Shown: positions 15,221 to 23,667 of the stretch, one piece after another
Numbering within the stretch: position 1 is the first letter of the stretch
Layout of the letters: the number at the start of each line of letters is the position of its first letter
Source of the DNA: Clavibacter sp. A6099
GTDB lineage: Bacteria; Actinomycetota; Actinomycetes; Actinomycetales; Microbacteriaceae
Length of the DNA stretch: 64,000 nt
Reading direction: 5' to 3'
NCBI RefSeq assembly: GCF_021919125.1
Contig: NZ_CP083439.1
Location: 2,294,001 to 2,358,000, forward strand
Made by a program: the position numbers and the translations under genes
Notes under the pieces: generated by a model
What the model was told of the DNA's origin: nothing
The model's database searches: none
Seen by the model: only the letters and a program-made list of their open reading frames with translations

Positions 15221-16117
15221 ATGAGCACCGACCAGTACGCGTTCCAGGACCCGACCAAGATGTACGCGGAGATCCAGCCCAGCGCGCAGCAGCAGGACGG
15301 GCCCGGCCTCGACGCCGCGCTCGACGACACCGCGGACCGCGGCGAGAAGACGTACCGCGGATCGAACCGCCTCGTGGGACGCAAGGCCCTCGTGACCGGC
15401 GCCGACTCCGGCATCGGCGCGGCCGTCGCCATCGCCTACGCCCGCGAGGGCGCGGACGTCGCGCTCTCCTACCTCCCCGAGGAGGAGGAGGACGCGAAGA
15501 AGGTCGTCGCCCTCATCGAGGAGGCGGGACGCACGGCCGTCGCCATCCCCGGCGACATCGCCACGGCGGAGTTCAGCCGCGAGCTCGTCGCGAAGGCGGT
15601 CGATGGCCTCGGCGGCCTCGACATCGTCGTGAACAACGCGGGCAAGCAGCAGAACTTCGACTCCCTCGAGGACATCTCGGACGAGGAGTTCGACGTCACC
15701 TTCAAGACCAACGTCTACGCGATGTTCTGGATCACGAAGGCCGCGCTCCCCCACCTCAAGCCCGGCTCGTCGATCATCAACACGTCGTCGATCCAGGCCT
15801 ACGCGCCCTCGCCGAACCTCGTGCACTACGCCACGACCAAGGCGTCGATCAACGCGTTCTCGAAGGGCCTCGCGCAGCAGCTCGCGCCCAAGGGCATCCG
15901 CGTGAACGTCGTCGCGCCCGGCCCGATCTGGACCCCGCTGCAGACCGCGGGCGGCCAGCCCGAGGACGCGCTGCCCGAGTTCGGCGAGGACACCCCCCTC
16001 GGCCGAGCCGGCCAGCCCGCCGAGCTCGCGCCCGCCTACGTGTTCCTCGCCTCCAACGAGTCGAGCTACGTGGTCGGCGAGACGCTGAACGTCAACGGCG
16101 GCATGCCGACGCCGTAG
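15221..16117 (+). CDS. SDR family oxidoreductase, general-stress type (YdaD/YghA-like)
   Basis: 298 residues. A 45-residue N-terminal arm (DPTKMYAEIQPSAQQQDGPG) before the Rossmann fold is the hallmark of the general-stress SDR group that includes B. subtilis GS39/YdaD and E. coli YghA. TGADSGIG is at 59-66, NNAGKQQ at 138-144, and the catalytic Y203 and K207 are in YATTK. The C-terminal VGETLNVNGG is the usual cofactor-side strand. It is an NAD(P)-dependent reductase of unknown substrate. The ATG at 15221 has CAGGAG upstream. It follows the acidic cluster and is closed by a strong hairpin, so it may share that cluster's transcript. Confidence 0.92.
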   Translation: MSTDQYAFQDPTKMYAEIQPSAQQQDGPGLDAALDDTADRGEKTYRGSNRLVGRKALVTGADSGIGAAVAIAYAREGADVALSYLPEEEEDAKKVVALIEEAGRTAVAIPGDIATAEFSRELVAKAVDGLGGLDIVVNNAGKQQNFDSLEDISDEEFDVTFKTNVYAMFWITKAALPHLKPGSSIINTSSIQAYAPSPNLVHYATTKASINAFSKGLAQQLAPKGIRVNVVAPGPIWTPLQTAGGQPEDALPEFGEDTPLGRAGQPAELAPAYVFLASNESSYVVGETLNVNGGMPTP

Positions 16118-16154
16118 CGGACCCCGTTCCGACGGACCGCTCGACAGAACCGCC

Positions 16155-16192
16155 CGACGCCCGGACCGACCAGATGGTCGGCCCGGGCGTCG
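16155..16192 (+). terminator. Strong hairpin after the stress SDR
   Basis: CGACGCCCGG pairs with CCGGGCGTCG and, after one mismatch, CCGACCA pairs with TGGTCGG around a two-base loop. There is no U tract. It lies 38 bases past the SDR stop. Confidence 0.75.
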
Positions 16193-16241
16193 CCGCGTGC
16201 CGCTCGACGATCTGGAGCCGGACGCCGGGAGCGCACCGGAA

Positions 16242-16247
16242 TAGGGT
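16242..16247 (+). promoter_or_regulatory. -10 element, leaderless start
   Basis: TAGGGT is followed by six bases (CGGGAG) and the ATG at 16254. Confidence 0.5.
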
Positions 16248-16253
16248 CGGGAG

Positions 16254-16985
16254 ATGTCCGGCACCCCGGCCCGCGTCGGCGGGAACGTCCTCGCGGGGCT
16301 GGTCTCCGCCGTCCGCCTCGTCCGCCGGCCGCGACCGCTGCATCCGCACGGCGTCGCGCTCTCCGGGACTCTGACGCCCGTCGCCGGTCGCGCGGCATCG
16401 GGGCTCGCCTGGCTCGATGGGCTTGACGAGACGCTCGCCGTCGACGCCCGGTTCTCGCGGGGCGGCGGCCTCCCCGCGGCGCTCCCCGACGTGCTCGGGC
16501 TCGCGCTGCGGATACCGGGTGAGGGCGGCACCACGGTCGACGTGCTGCTCGCCACCACCGGGATCTCGCCCACCGGCCGGTTCCTGCTGGCGCCGCGGCG
16601 CGCCCTCTCGGGGGCGCGGTTGACGACGCTGATGCCGTACCGCGGATCAGCCGGGCCCGTGCTGCTCGGCGTGCTGGTGGACGCGGATCCGCCGCTCCCC
16701 GCGGGCGCGGACGACCTCGGTCGCGCGCTCGCGACGCGACCCGCGCGCATGCGGCTGGTGCACGCGACACCACGCGGACTCTGGCACGTCGCCGCGCGCA
16801 TCGAGCTGACGCACGACGCCGCGGGACCGCTCGACACGGCGGCGCGCGCGGATCCCGTGCTCGCGGCACCGCCCGGCGACACGACGTACCCCTGGACGCG
16901 CCGGCTCCGCTCCCCCGGCTACCGCGTCGCGCGCGCGGGCCGACCGGTCGCGTCCCGGCACGCGTCCCACGATCCGGACGCCTGA
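16254..16985 (+). CDS. Catalase-fold-like protein of unknown function
   Basis: 243 residues. The central part ARFSRGGGLPAALPDVLGLA (about 63-82) followed by LRIP resembles the heme-pocket strand of catalases, where an ARFS-R-G-G-x-P-x-x-P-D-V-x-G-x-A-x-R pattern occurs, and the same resemblance is seen in small actinobacterial proteins sometimes labelled phosphodiesterase. The catalase proximal tyrosine motif is not evident, so heme binding is doubtful. No signal peptide. It stands alone with a predicted leaderless start. The fold is an inference from motif similarity; the activity is unknown. Confidence 0.6.
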   Translation: MSGTPARVGGNVLAGLVSAVRLVRRPRPLHPHGVALSGTLTPVAGRAASGLAWLDGLDETLAVDARFSRGGGLPAALPDVLGLALRIPGEGGTTVDVLLATTGISPTGRFLLAPRRALSGARLTTLMPYRGSAGPVLLGVLVDADPPLPAGADDLGRALATRPARMRLVHATPRGLWHVAARIELTHDAAGPLDTAARADPVLAAPPGDTTYPWTRRLRSPGYRVARAGRPVASRHASHDPDA

Positions 16986-17110
16986 CCTGCGTGCCGCCGA
17001 CGTGACATCAGCGCCCTCGACGCGGGTCGTGCGCCCTTGTCACTGCTCGCGGTCAGGCGTTGCCTGGAGTCAGAGCGTCGACGGCGGCGCCGGAACCGGC
17101 AGGAGACCCC

Positions 17111-17992
17111 ATGAGGGAGCTGAGGCTCGTCGCGGCCATCGCGAGGATCGAGGACGCGGAGGCGCTGGATCCGATCGTCGACCGGGTGAAGGGCGTCGTC
17201 ACCGCGCTGCTCAAGCCGCGCGCGCTGGCCGACCTCCTGCACGGCGTGCCGTTCGGGCACCCGCTGCACCCCGTGGCCGTGCTGATCCCCACCGGCGCCT
17301 GGCTCTCCTCCGCGGTGCTCGACCTCCTGCCCGGCAACGAGAAGGCCAGCCGCGCGCTCGTGGGCGTCGGCGTGCTGAGCGCGGCGCCCTCCATCGTGTC
17401 CGGCTACGCCGACTGGTCGCAGCTGCACGAGCAGCAGATGCGCGTCGGCATCGTGCACTCCGCCGCGAACGCGCTCGCGACGGGCATCTACGGGCTGTCG
17501 TGGATCCAGCGGGCCCGCGGCAAGCACACGAGCGGCAAGGTCCTCGGGCTCGCGGGCCTCGGACTCGTCTCGGCCGGCGGCTTCCTCGGCGGGCACCTCG
17601 CCTACCGCCAGGCGGCGGGCGCGAACCACGCCGAGGACGTGCCGCACCGCTTCCCCGCGGGCTGGCAGGAGCTCGGCCACCTCGACGAGCTGCCCGACGG
17701 CCGCCTCGCGACGCGCGACGTCGCGGGCCTGCCGCTCCTGGTGCGCCGGAACGGCATGACCGTGGATGCGCTGAGCGACGTGTGCAGCCACCTCTCCGCG
17801 CCGCTCCACGAGGGCGAGCTCGGCACGGACCCGAAGACCGGCGAGGCGTGCGTCACCTGCCCGTGGCACGACAGCGTGTTCAGCCTGAAGACCGGAGCGG
17901 TGATCCACGGCCCCGCGACCGCGCCGCAGCCCCGCTTCGAGACGCGCGTCACCGGCGGGCTCGTGGAGGTGCGGCTGCCGAACGCGGGCTGA
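17111..17992 (+). CDS. DUF2231 membrane domain fused to a Rieske [2Fe-2S] domain
   Basis: 293 residues. The N-terminal part has the DUF2231 signature FGHPLHPVAVLIPTGAW (48-64) and about four membrane helices up to residue 165. Residues 185-293 are a Rieske ferredoxin-like domain with the cluster ligands C225-S-H227 and C250-P-W-H253, plus the W-H-D-S-V-F sequence typical of soluble Rieske proteins. It is probably a membrane-anchored electron carrier facing the cytoplasm; its partner is not in the neighbourhood. The ATG at 17111 follows AGGAGACCCC. It converges on the MFS gene with an 11-base gap. Confidence 0.88.
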   Translation: MRELRLVAAIARIEDAEALDPIVDRVKGVVTALLKPRALADLLHGVPFGHPLHPVAVLIPTGAWLSSAVLDLLPGNEKASRALVGVGVLSAAPSIVSGYADWSQLHEQQMRVGIVHSAANALATGIYGLSWIQRARGKHTSGKVLGLAGLGLVSAGGFLGGHLAYRQAAGANHAEDVPHRFPAGWQELGHLDELPDGRLATRDVAGLPLLVRRNGMTVDALSDVCSHLSAPLHEGELGTDPKTGEACVTCPWHDSVFSLKTGAVIHGPATAPQPRFETRVTGGLVEVRLPNAG

Positions 17993-18003
17993 CCCGCGGC
18001 GCG

Positions 18004-19242
18004 TCAGCCGGTCGGCTCCGGGCCGAGCGGTCCCGCGTCCACCCGCGGCCCGGCTCGCAGCAGGGCCGCCGCCGCACCCGCGAGCACGACGCACATCACG
18101 ACGATGAGCGCCCGGTACGGCACGTGGGCGACGAGGGACGCCCCCACCGCGATGGCCGCCGTCTGCGGAACCGTCAACGCCATGTCGAAGGCCGAGTACA
18201 CGCGGCCGCGCAGCCGATCGGGCGATCGCCGCTGGATGAGGGTCGTGCAGCCGACGACGAGCGGAGGCAGCGCCGCACCGAGGACGAAGGACCCGATGAG
18301 GACCGCCGTCACGTCCGGCAGCATCCAGACCAGGAAGCCCGCCGCGAGCATCGCGGACGCGCCGCCGGCGACACGCAGCTCGCCGCGCCGCCGGATCAGC
18401 CGCGCGGAGAGGACCCCGCCGACGAGGGCGCCGGCGCCCTGCAGGCTGGACGTCGCGGCGAGGAACGACGGCTCGAGGCCCAGACCCCGACTCACGACGG
18501 CGAATATCACGCTCTCCGCGAGGCCGAGCGCCACCCACACCCACGCGCAGGCGACCACGACGACGCGCAGCGCGGGGTCGAGACGGATGCGCGCGAAGCC
18601 CGCGCCGATGTCCGCCCGCGCGGAGACCCCGCGGTCGCGCGCGGACGGGGCCGGCTCGTCGACCCGGACGAGCAGCAGCGCGACGACCGCCAGGGCGAAC
18701 GAGACCGCGTCGACGACGGCGACCACCCCTCCCCCGAACGCCGTGAACAGGCCGACTCCCACGATCGGGCTGAGCACGCGCGCGCCCTGCTGGAACGTCT
18801 GGAGCAGGCCGTTGGCGTCGCCGAGGAGGTCCTCCGGCACGATCGCGGGCAGGAGCGCCGACTGCGCCGAGGCGATGATCGTCGACGCGGCTCCGTACAG
18901 CGTCATGACGGCGTAGACGAGCCAGACGTCGCCGGAGTCGCGGACCAGCAGCAGGAGCAGGACGGCAGCGCCCGTCAGCGCGTTCACGACCATGAGCAGG
19001 GGCCTCCGGCGCACGCGGTCGACGAGCACCCCGACGAACGGCGACGCCAGCGCGGGCACCGCGAGGAACAGGAAGGTGGAGGCGGCGGCGCCGTCGGATC
19101 CGGTCAGCTCCCGCACCCACACCGCCGCGGAGAGGAACAGAGCCGTGTCGCCGAAGATCGAGACGATCTGCCCGCCCAGGTAGATCCGCGAACGGCGATC
19201 CCGTACGAGTCGCATCAGGGGCCGGGCGGCGATCTCCGTCAC
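18004..19242 (-). CDS. MFS transporter (MefA/enterobactin-exporter-like)
   Basis: 412 residues with about twelve hydrophobic helices. The signature loop between helices 2 and 3 reads GVLVDRVRRRPLL, and the segment LSPIVGVGLFTAFGGG is typical of the drug-exporter branch of MFS. GTG 19242 is the start, overlapping the stop of the ArsR-type regulator (GTGA), so the pair is co-expressed. Export of a toxic compound sensed by that regulator is the natural reading, but the substrate is unknown. The reading frame upstream continues through the regulator region in another frame, so a longer form is rejected. Confidence 0.9.
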   Translation of the reverse strand: MTEIAARPLMRLVRDRRSRIYLGGQIVSIFGDTALFLSAAVWVRELTGSDGAAASTFLFLAVPALASPFVGVLVDRVRRRPLLMVVNALTGAAVLLLLLVRDSGDVWLVYAVMTLYGAASTIIASAQSALLPAIVPEDLLGDANGLLQTFQQGARVLSPIVGVGLFTAFGGGVVAVVDAVSFALAVVALLLVRVDEPAPSARDRGVSARADIGAGFARIRLDPALRVVVVACAWVWVALGLAESVIFAVVSRGLGLEPSFLAATSSLQGAGALVGGVLSARLIRRRGELRVAGGASAMLAAGFLVWMLPDVTAVLIGSFVLGAALPPLVVGCTTLIQRRSPDRLRGRVYSAFDMALTVPQTAAIAVGASLVAHVPYRALIVVMCVVLAGAAAALLRAGPRVDAGPLGPEPTG

Positions 19243-19823
19243 GGGGCCGGCCGCATCGGGTATCCGAGCAGGAGCAGCTCGACGGGCAGCGCACCCGCGG
19301 GTCGGGACGCGGGATCCGCGCGGCGCTCGCGGTGGAGCGGCCGGATCAGGTCCTCGATGCGTTGCCGCAGCTCCCCCAGCTCCGACGGCGTCAGCCAGTA
19401 CCCGTACTGGTCGTGCACGGCGGCCGTGCGCCACTCCTCCGCGTAGTCGGACTCGGTCTCCCGCCAGGTCCCGTACCGCGTCAGCCACCGCTCGACGAGG
19501 ACGCGGTGGAGGACCTCGCCCGCCCGCCGCTCGTCCTGGCTCCCCTCCGGCTCGAGGTGGAGACCGTCGCTCGCCACCTCCCACGGCCGCGCGCGCCCGC
19601 CGGGACGCGGTGCCTCGCGGACGAAGCCGTGCGCCGCCAGGTGCCGCAGGTGGAAGGAGCAGAGGCTGGGCGACGCTCCCACGCGGGGCGCGAGCTGCGA
19701 CGCGGTGAACGGGCCGTCGAGCGTCAGCTCCTCGAGGATCGCGAGCCGCAGCGGATGCGCGAGCGCGCGCAGCTCGGCGGCGCCAGTGACGCGCCGTGGT
19801 TCGGACCGTGCATCGAAAGACAT
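19239..19823 (-). CDS. ArsR-type winged-helix regulator
   Basis: About 194 residues. The HTH begins early: LRALAHPLRLAILEELTLDG, then ASPSLCSFHLRHLAAHGFV is a clear ArsR/HTH_20 recognition helix, and the C-terminal half forms an effector and dimer domain. No CxC metal motif is present, so it is not a classical metal sensor. Start choice: ATG 19823 gives MSFDARSEP; an upstream ATG at 19847 adds eight residues. A perfect 8-2-8 inverted repeat (19813-19830) covers the 19823 codon and is the likely own operator. It is coupled to the downstream MFS exporter gene, which it probably represses. Confidence 0.86.
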   Translation of the reverse strand: MSFDARSEPRRVTGAAELRALAHPLRLAILEELTLDGPFTASQLAPRVGASPSLCSFHLRHLAAHGFVREAPRPGGRARPWEVASDGLHLEPEGSQDERRAGEVLHRVLVERWLTRYGTWRETESDYAEEWRTAAVHDQYGYWLTPSELGELRQRIEDLIRPLHRERRADPASRPAGALPVELLLLGYPMRPAP

Positions 19824-19830
19824 CTTTCGA
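19813..19830 (-). promoter_or_regulatory. Palindromic operator over the regulator start codon
   Basis: TCGAAAGA-CA-TCTTTCGA is a perfect inverted repeat centred on the ATG at 19823. Its position at the start codon of a DNA-binding protein suggests autorepression. Its core resembles the AAAGA-N3-TCTTT repeat in front of the MarR gene at 3637. Confidence 0.6.
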
Positions 19831-19883
19831 TGGTCGCGATGCGGCATCCGCGGCGCGCGCGTCCTCCACAGCCGGGGCAGGCG

Positions 19884-21083
19884 TCAGGCGGTGGCGTCCG
19901 CTGCCCCGCGCAGCGCCACGACCGCGAGCAGCGCGCATCCCGCGAAGACGATCGCACCCGCGACGGTCGGCAGCGCGATGCCGGAGGTCGCGAGCAGGCC
20001 GCCCAGCGCGGATCCGGCGGCGAGGCCGAGCAGGCTGACCACCCGGCCCGCAGCGCCCACGCGCCCGAGGAGGTCCGCCGGCACGAGCCGCTGCCGGAGC
20101 GTGGTCGCGCAGATGCTCCAGACCACCGCGTGCAGGATGTAGAGCGCGAGCAGGATCCCGGCGACGATCGGGTCGCGCGTCACGGCGAGGCCCGCGAGGC
20201 TCGCGGCACCGAGCGCGAGCGCCGCCGTGATGGTCCACCGGGAGCCGAGGCGGGCCCGGAGCGGGGCGGCGATCGCGGATCCGGCCAGGCCGCCGAGCGC
20301 GCTGGCCGCGAGGAGCACGCCGTAGCCGGCGGCGTCGAGTCCGAGCCGCTCGCCCGCGAAGAGCACGAGGACCGAGAACGGCAGCATGTAGCCGACGCTC
20401 GCGAGGCCGCCGATGAGGGCGAGGGATCCGACCACGCGGTGCCGGGCGAGCCAGCGCACGCCCTCCGCGGCCTCGCGGAAGACGGAGGGGCGCGGGCTCG
20501 AAGCGGAAGACGCCGGATCCACCCGCCGCGGCAGCGCGAGCGCCACCGCACCCGCCGCCACCCACAGCCCGCCCGTGGCGTACACGGGAACCGCGGCGGC
20601 GAGCGCGAACAGGATCCCGCCGAGCGGCGGCCCCACGAACTCGTCCGCCACGAGCTGCGTGCCGGTGATGCGCGCGTTCGCCCGGTCGAGCCGGTCACCC
20701 GGCACGATCGACGGCAGCACGGCGACCGCGGCCCCGTCGGCGGCGCTCTCGAGCACGCCCACCACGGCCATCACCGCGTAGAGCACCGCCAGCGACGCGA
20801 CGCCCGACTGGATGGACACCGCGAGCCCCAGCACCGCGACACCCCGCAACAGGTTCGCGACGACGATCAGCGTGCGCCGGTCGAGCCGGTCGACGTACAC
20901 GCCCACGGGCAGCGCGACCAGCAGCCGCACGAGCGCGTACGTGGTCGCGAGCCCGGCGACGCCGCGCGGGTCGTCGGTGAGGCCCGCCGCGACGAGCGGC
21001 ATCGTGACGAAGACGAGCCCGTCCGCGAGGTTGGAGAGCGCGTTCGCGCCCCACAGCGCCCGGAACGGGCTCGTGGATCTCAC
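19884..21083 (-). CDS. MFS transporter (second, MefA-like)
   Basis: 399 residues, about ten to twelve hydrophobic helices. The sequence starts FRALWGANALSNLADGLV, and the inter-helix loop is GVYVDRLDRRTLIVV, as in MefA/EntS-type exporters. GTG 21083 is preceded by GAGGAGCACGGC on the minus strand; a longer frame to 21176 runs through Arg/Pro-rich sequence and the flotillin terminator and is rejected. It lies downstream of flotillin on the same strand and upstream of the ArsR/MFS pair. It is a homologue of that MFS protein but not obviously a tandem duplicate. Substrate unknown. Confidence 0.88.
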   Translation of the reverse strand: MRSTSPFRALWGANALSNLADGLVFVTMPLVAAGLTDDPRGVAGLATTYALVRLLVALPVGVYVDRLDRRTLIVVANLLRGVAVLGLAVSIQSGVASLAVLYAVMAVVGVLESAADGAAVAVLPSIVPGDRLDRANARITGTQLVADEFVGPPLGGILFALAAAVPVYATGGLWVAAGAVALALPRRVDPASSASSPRPSVFREAAEGVRWLARHRVVGSLALIGGLASVGYMLPFSVLVLFAGERLGLDAAGYGVLLAASALGGLAGSAIAAPLRARLGSRWTITAALALGAASLAGLAVTRDPIVAGILLALYILHAVVWSICATTLRQRLVPADLLGRVGAAGRVVSLLGLAAGSALGGLLATSGIALPTVAGAIVFAGCALLAVVALRGAADATA

Positions 21084-21088
21084 GCCGT

Positions 21089-21119
21089 GCTCCTCGGGGC
21101 GGCGTGCGCCCCGAGGAGC
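21089..21119 (-). terminator. Flotillin terminator hairpin that contains the next gene's ribosome site
   Basis: GCTCCTCGGGGC and GCCCCGAGGAGC form a perfect 12-base stem with a seven-base loop, 14 bases past the flotillin stop. On the minus strand, the GAGGAG just before the MFS start lies in the second arm, so the folded RNA would hide that ribosome site. Confidence 0.75.
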
Positions 21120-21132
21120 CGCGGCATCGGGA

Positions 21133-22584
21133 TCAGATCCCGGCGCCCTCGGACGCGGCCGTCTTCGGGCCGACATCCGTGGAGGTGGAACCGGCGCCGG
21201 CGGACGTGCCCGCGGCGGTCGACCCGAGGAACGAGCTCAGCGCCGTCGCGACGTCGATGCCCGTGGTGTCCTTGAGCAGCTTCGGCAGCGTCGCCATGTT
21301 CTCGGCCACCGAGCGGTTGAGCGCGTTCGCGCCGTCCGCCGAGATGATCGTCATGTTGTCGACGTTCGCCAGCGGCGCCGCCATCTCGCGGGCGATCTCC
21401 GGCATCGACGCGATGATGCGCGCCTGCAGCGCCTCGCGCGACAGCTTGTTCTGCGCCTCGGCGAGCGCGGCGGCCGCCTCGGCCTCCGCCTGTCCGCGGG
21501 CCTGGATCGCGTCGGCGTTCGCCTTCCCGAGCGCGGTGATGGACGCGGCCTCGTTCACGGCAGCGGTCTTCGCCGCCTCGGCGTTCTGCGTGCGCTGGTA
21601 GACCTCCACGTCGACCTTCGCCTTCTCGGCGTCGCGGGCCGCCTGCGCGTCCTGGACGGTCGCGTACTTGCGCGCCTCGGCGGGGAGCTCGACGTCGATG
21701 CGCAGGCGCTCCTTGGAGACCTCGGCCTGCGCGGCCACGGCGGTGCGCTCCTGGTCGGCGACGAGGCGGTCCTGCTCGGCCTTCGCCAGCTCGCCGGCCG
21801 CGTACGCGGTGGCGTTGGCGCGGTCGGTGTCGGCCTTGATGGCCGCGCGACGCAGGTCGAGCTCGAGCTGGCGCTCGGCGGTCTGCTGATCGTTCTCGAT
21901 CGCGGCGAGCGCGGAGATCCGCTTGTTCTCGGCCTCCGCGACCTCGGCGACCTGGCGGGCGCGCGCGGCGTTCGAGCGGGCCCGGTCGTCGAGGTAGGAG
22001 CTGCCGGGGGTCGTGATCTCGCGGACGTTGAGCGTCTCGATCTGGAGGCCCAGCTCCGCGAGGTCGTTCTTCGTCTGGTTCACGGCCTCCTGCGCCACGA
22101 CCGAGAAGCTCTTCACGAGCTCATCGACGGGACGGTCGCCGATGAGACCGCGGATCGCGCCCTCGAGCGACTGCCGCACGATCTCCGGCAGGGCGTCCTG
22201 CTGGAGGAGGTAGCGCTGCACGGCGCGGCGCACGCCGTCCTCGGTGCCCGTGACCTTGAAGTTGACGGTCGCGACGACCGCGGTGTTGATGAAGTTCGCG
22301 TCACGCGCCTCGGCCGTGACGCTCGTCTGGTACTGCTCCAGGGAGAGCGTGAATCCCTCCTGGAAGATCGGCCAGATGAAGGTCCGGCCGCCGATGATGA
22401 CCTTCTGCGGGCTGGAGAAGCCCGCGCCGCCCTCGCTCTTCTCGGCGTTGCGGCCGACGATGACGAGCGCCTGGTTCGGCGGGACGCGGCGGACGCGGGA
22501 GGCGATGAACGCCACCAGCGCCACGAGTATGACGATGACGACGATGACGGCGATGGCTGTGGTGCCGCCGGAGATCAGGTCCAC
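21133..22584 (-). CDS. floT: Flotillin-like SPFH protein (FloA/YuaG class)
   Basis: 483 residues. An N-terminal hairpin or transmembrane helix (about 9-30, AIAVIVVIVILVALVAF) anchors it, the SPFH domain spans about 35-210 (VPPNQALVIVG, NFINTAVVATVNFKV), and a long Ala/Glu/Gln-rich coiled coil follows at about 210-375. The C-terminal tail is Ser/Thr/Gly-rich. Flotillins scaffold functional membrane microdomains. The GTG start at 22584 is preceded by GAGAGGAACC. The NfeD gene lies 31 bases upstream on the same strand, the standard flotillin partner arrangement. Confidence 0.93.
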   Translation of the reverse strand: MDLISGGTTAIAVIVVIVILVALVAFIASRVRRVPPNQALVIVGRNAEKSEGGAGFSSPQKVIIGGRTFIWPIFQEGFTLSLEQYQTSVTAEARDANFINTAVVATVNFKVTGTEDGVRRAVQRYLLQQDALPEIVRQSLEGAIRGLIGDRPVDELVKSFSVVAQEAVNQTKNDLAELGLQIETLNVREITTPGSSYLDDRARSNAARARQVAEVAEAENKRISALAAIENDQQTAERQLELDLRRAAIKADTDRANATAYAAGELAKAEQDRLVADQERTAVAAQAEVSKERLRIDVELPAEARKYATVQDAQAARDAEKAKVDVEVYQRTQNAEAAKTAAVNEAASITALGKANADAIQARGQAEAEAAAALAEAQNKLSREALQARIIASMPEIAREMAAPLANVDNMTIISADGANALNRSVAENMATLPKLLKDTTGIDVATALSSFLGSTAAGTSAGAGSTSTDVGPKTAASEGAGI

Positions 22585-22615
22585 GGGATGGTTCCTCTCG
22601 TTGGGACGGGTGCTG

Positions 22616-23104
22616 CTAGGTGGTGGGGTCGGCGTCGGCGTCGGGTTCGACGCGCACGCGGAACCCGTCCTCCGAGACGACGCGGATGCGGGTGCCGACG
22701 GCGAGGTGCGCGTCGCTCATGGCGAGCCGGCGCTCCAGCTCGCGGATGTGCTCGAGCCGCACCTCGCCGCCGGCGGGCGAGGTGGGCGAGGTCACGACGC
22801 CGACCATGCCGACGGGCGAGTACGAGCCGCCGCTCTCCTGCTTCGCGACGAAGCGGACGGTGAGCTGCACCACGACGAGGGCGACGAGCGCGAGGGCGAC
22901 GGCGATCGCGATGGCGCCGCCGGATCCGATGCCGGCCTGGTCGGCGAGCACGCCGCCGACGCCGTAGATGGCGAGGGCCGCGCCGAGCGCGACGCCGGAG
23001 ACGAGGCCGTCGCCGCCGCCGATCGCGTCGAGCAGGTCGCCGAGCACGATGCTGGAGAGGAGGAGCAGGAGGCCGACGGCCCCGACGACCACGAAGACGA
23101 TCAC
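22616..23104 (-). CDS. NfeD-like membrane protein (flotillin partner)
   Basis: 162 residues. Three hydrophobic segments (about 2-20, 36-55, 65-90) are followed by a C-terminal OB-fold part with VGMVGVVTSPTSPAGGEVR and a closing V-F-R-V-R-V-E strand, as in NfeD proteins. GTG 23104 is chosen; the reading frame extends upstream for 49 residues of Arg/His-rich sequence with no ribosome site. NfeD proteins sit with SPFH proteins and are thought to assist their membrane function; truncated forms like this one lack the N-terminal serine protease domain. Confidence 0.87.
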   Translation of the reverse strand: MIVFVVVGAVGLLLLLSSIVLGDLLDAIGGGDGLVSGVALGAALAIYGVGGVLADQAGIGSGGAIAIAVALALVALVVVQLTVRFVAKQESGGSYSPVGMVGVVTSPTSPAGGEVRLEHIRELERRLAMSDAHLAVGTRIRVVSEDGFRVRVEPDADADPTT

Positions 23105-23275
23105 GCCGCGGCTCCCGGGCAGGCCGCCGCGGCAGAGACGTGCGCGCCGTCGTGGTGCGTGGTCATGCGGGGCCGATCTGCCGTGTGCGTGTCCTCCGAA
23201 CGTACCGGCTGATCCGCCCAGCGTCGCCTCCTCGTCCGGGGGCCGCCCCACCGCCTATGCTCCGCGCGCCGCGCG

Positions 23276-23281
23276 TAGCCT
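23276..23281 (+). promoter_or_regulatory. -10 element, leaderless start
   Basis: TAGCCT is followed by six bases and the GTG at 23288. The GGAG directly next to the GTG is too close to serve as a ribosome site. Confidence 0.45.
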
Positions 23282-23287
23282 CGGGAG

Positions 23288-23548
23288 GTGATCCTCCTGT
23301 TCGGCACGCGCGCCCGCGACGCCCTCATCGTCATCGTGACCTTCGCGTGCCTGCGCTGCGGCGTGACGAGCGCCCAGCGCGTGCTCCACCGGACGCTCCG
23401 CTTCACGGTCTTCTTCGTGCCGCTGATCCCGCTGCGCTCGACCTACCGCGTCGAGTGCCCGAGCTGCGGGCTCGAGACCCGGCTCTCGAAGGACCAGGCG
23501 ATGCACGCCCTCGAGTGGGCCGTGCGGAACCGGGGCGCGCGGCGCTGA
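23288..23548 (+). CDS. Zinc-ribbon domain protein
   Basis: 86 residues. Two Cys-x2-Cys pairs (CLRC near 21-24 and CPSC near 57-60) form a treble-clef or zinc-ribbon site, with a hydrophobic stretch between them (FTVFFVPLIPLRSTY) that resembles a membrane-associated linker. These are small conserved actinobacterial proteins of unknown role. Predicted leaderless GTG start. It is divergent from nfeD and followed by the sugar ABC operon about 120 bases later, without evidence of linkage. Confidence 0.72.
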   Translation: MILLFGTRARDALIVIVTFACLRCGVTSAQRVLHRTLRFTVFFVPLIPLRSTYRVECPSCGLETRLSKDQAMHALEWAVRNRGARR

Positions 23549-23667
23549 GCCGGCTCGCGCCGCTCTCCCAGGAATCCCTACCAGGGGTTAGGAATAAGTT
23601 TCGTCGCGCGCTTAGAGTGATCGTGGGCTCCGGCCCATCTGCCATCAACGACGACGGGAGGGATGCG

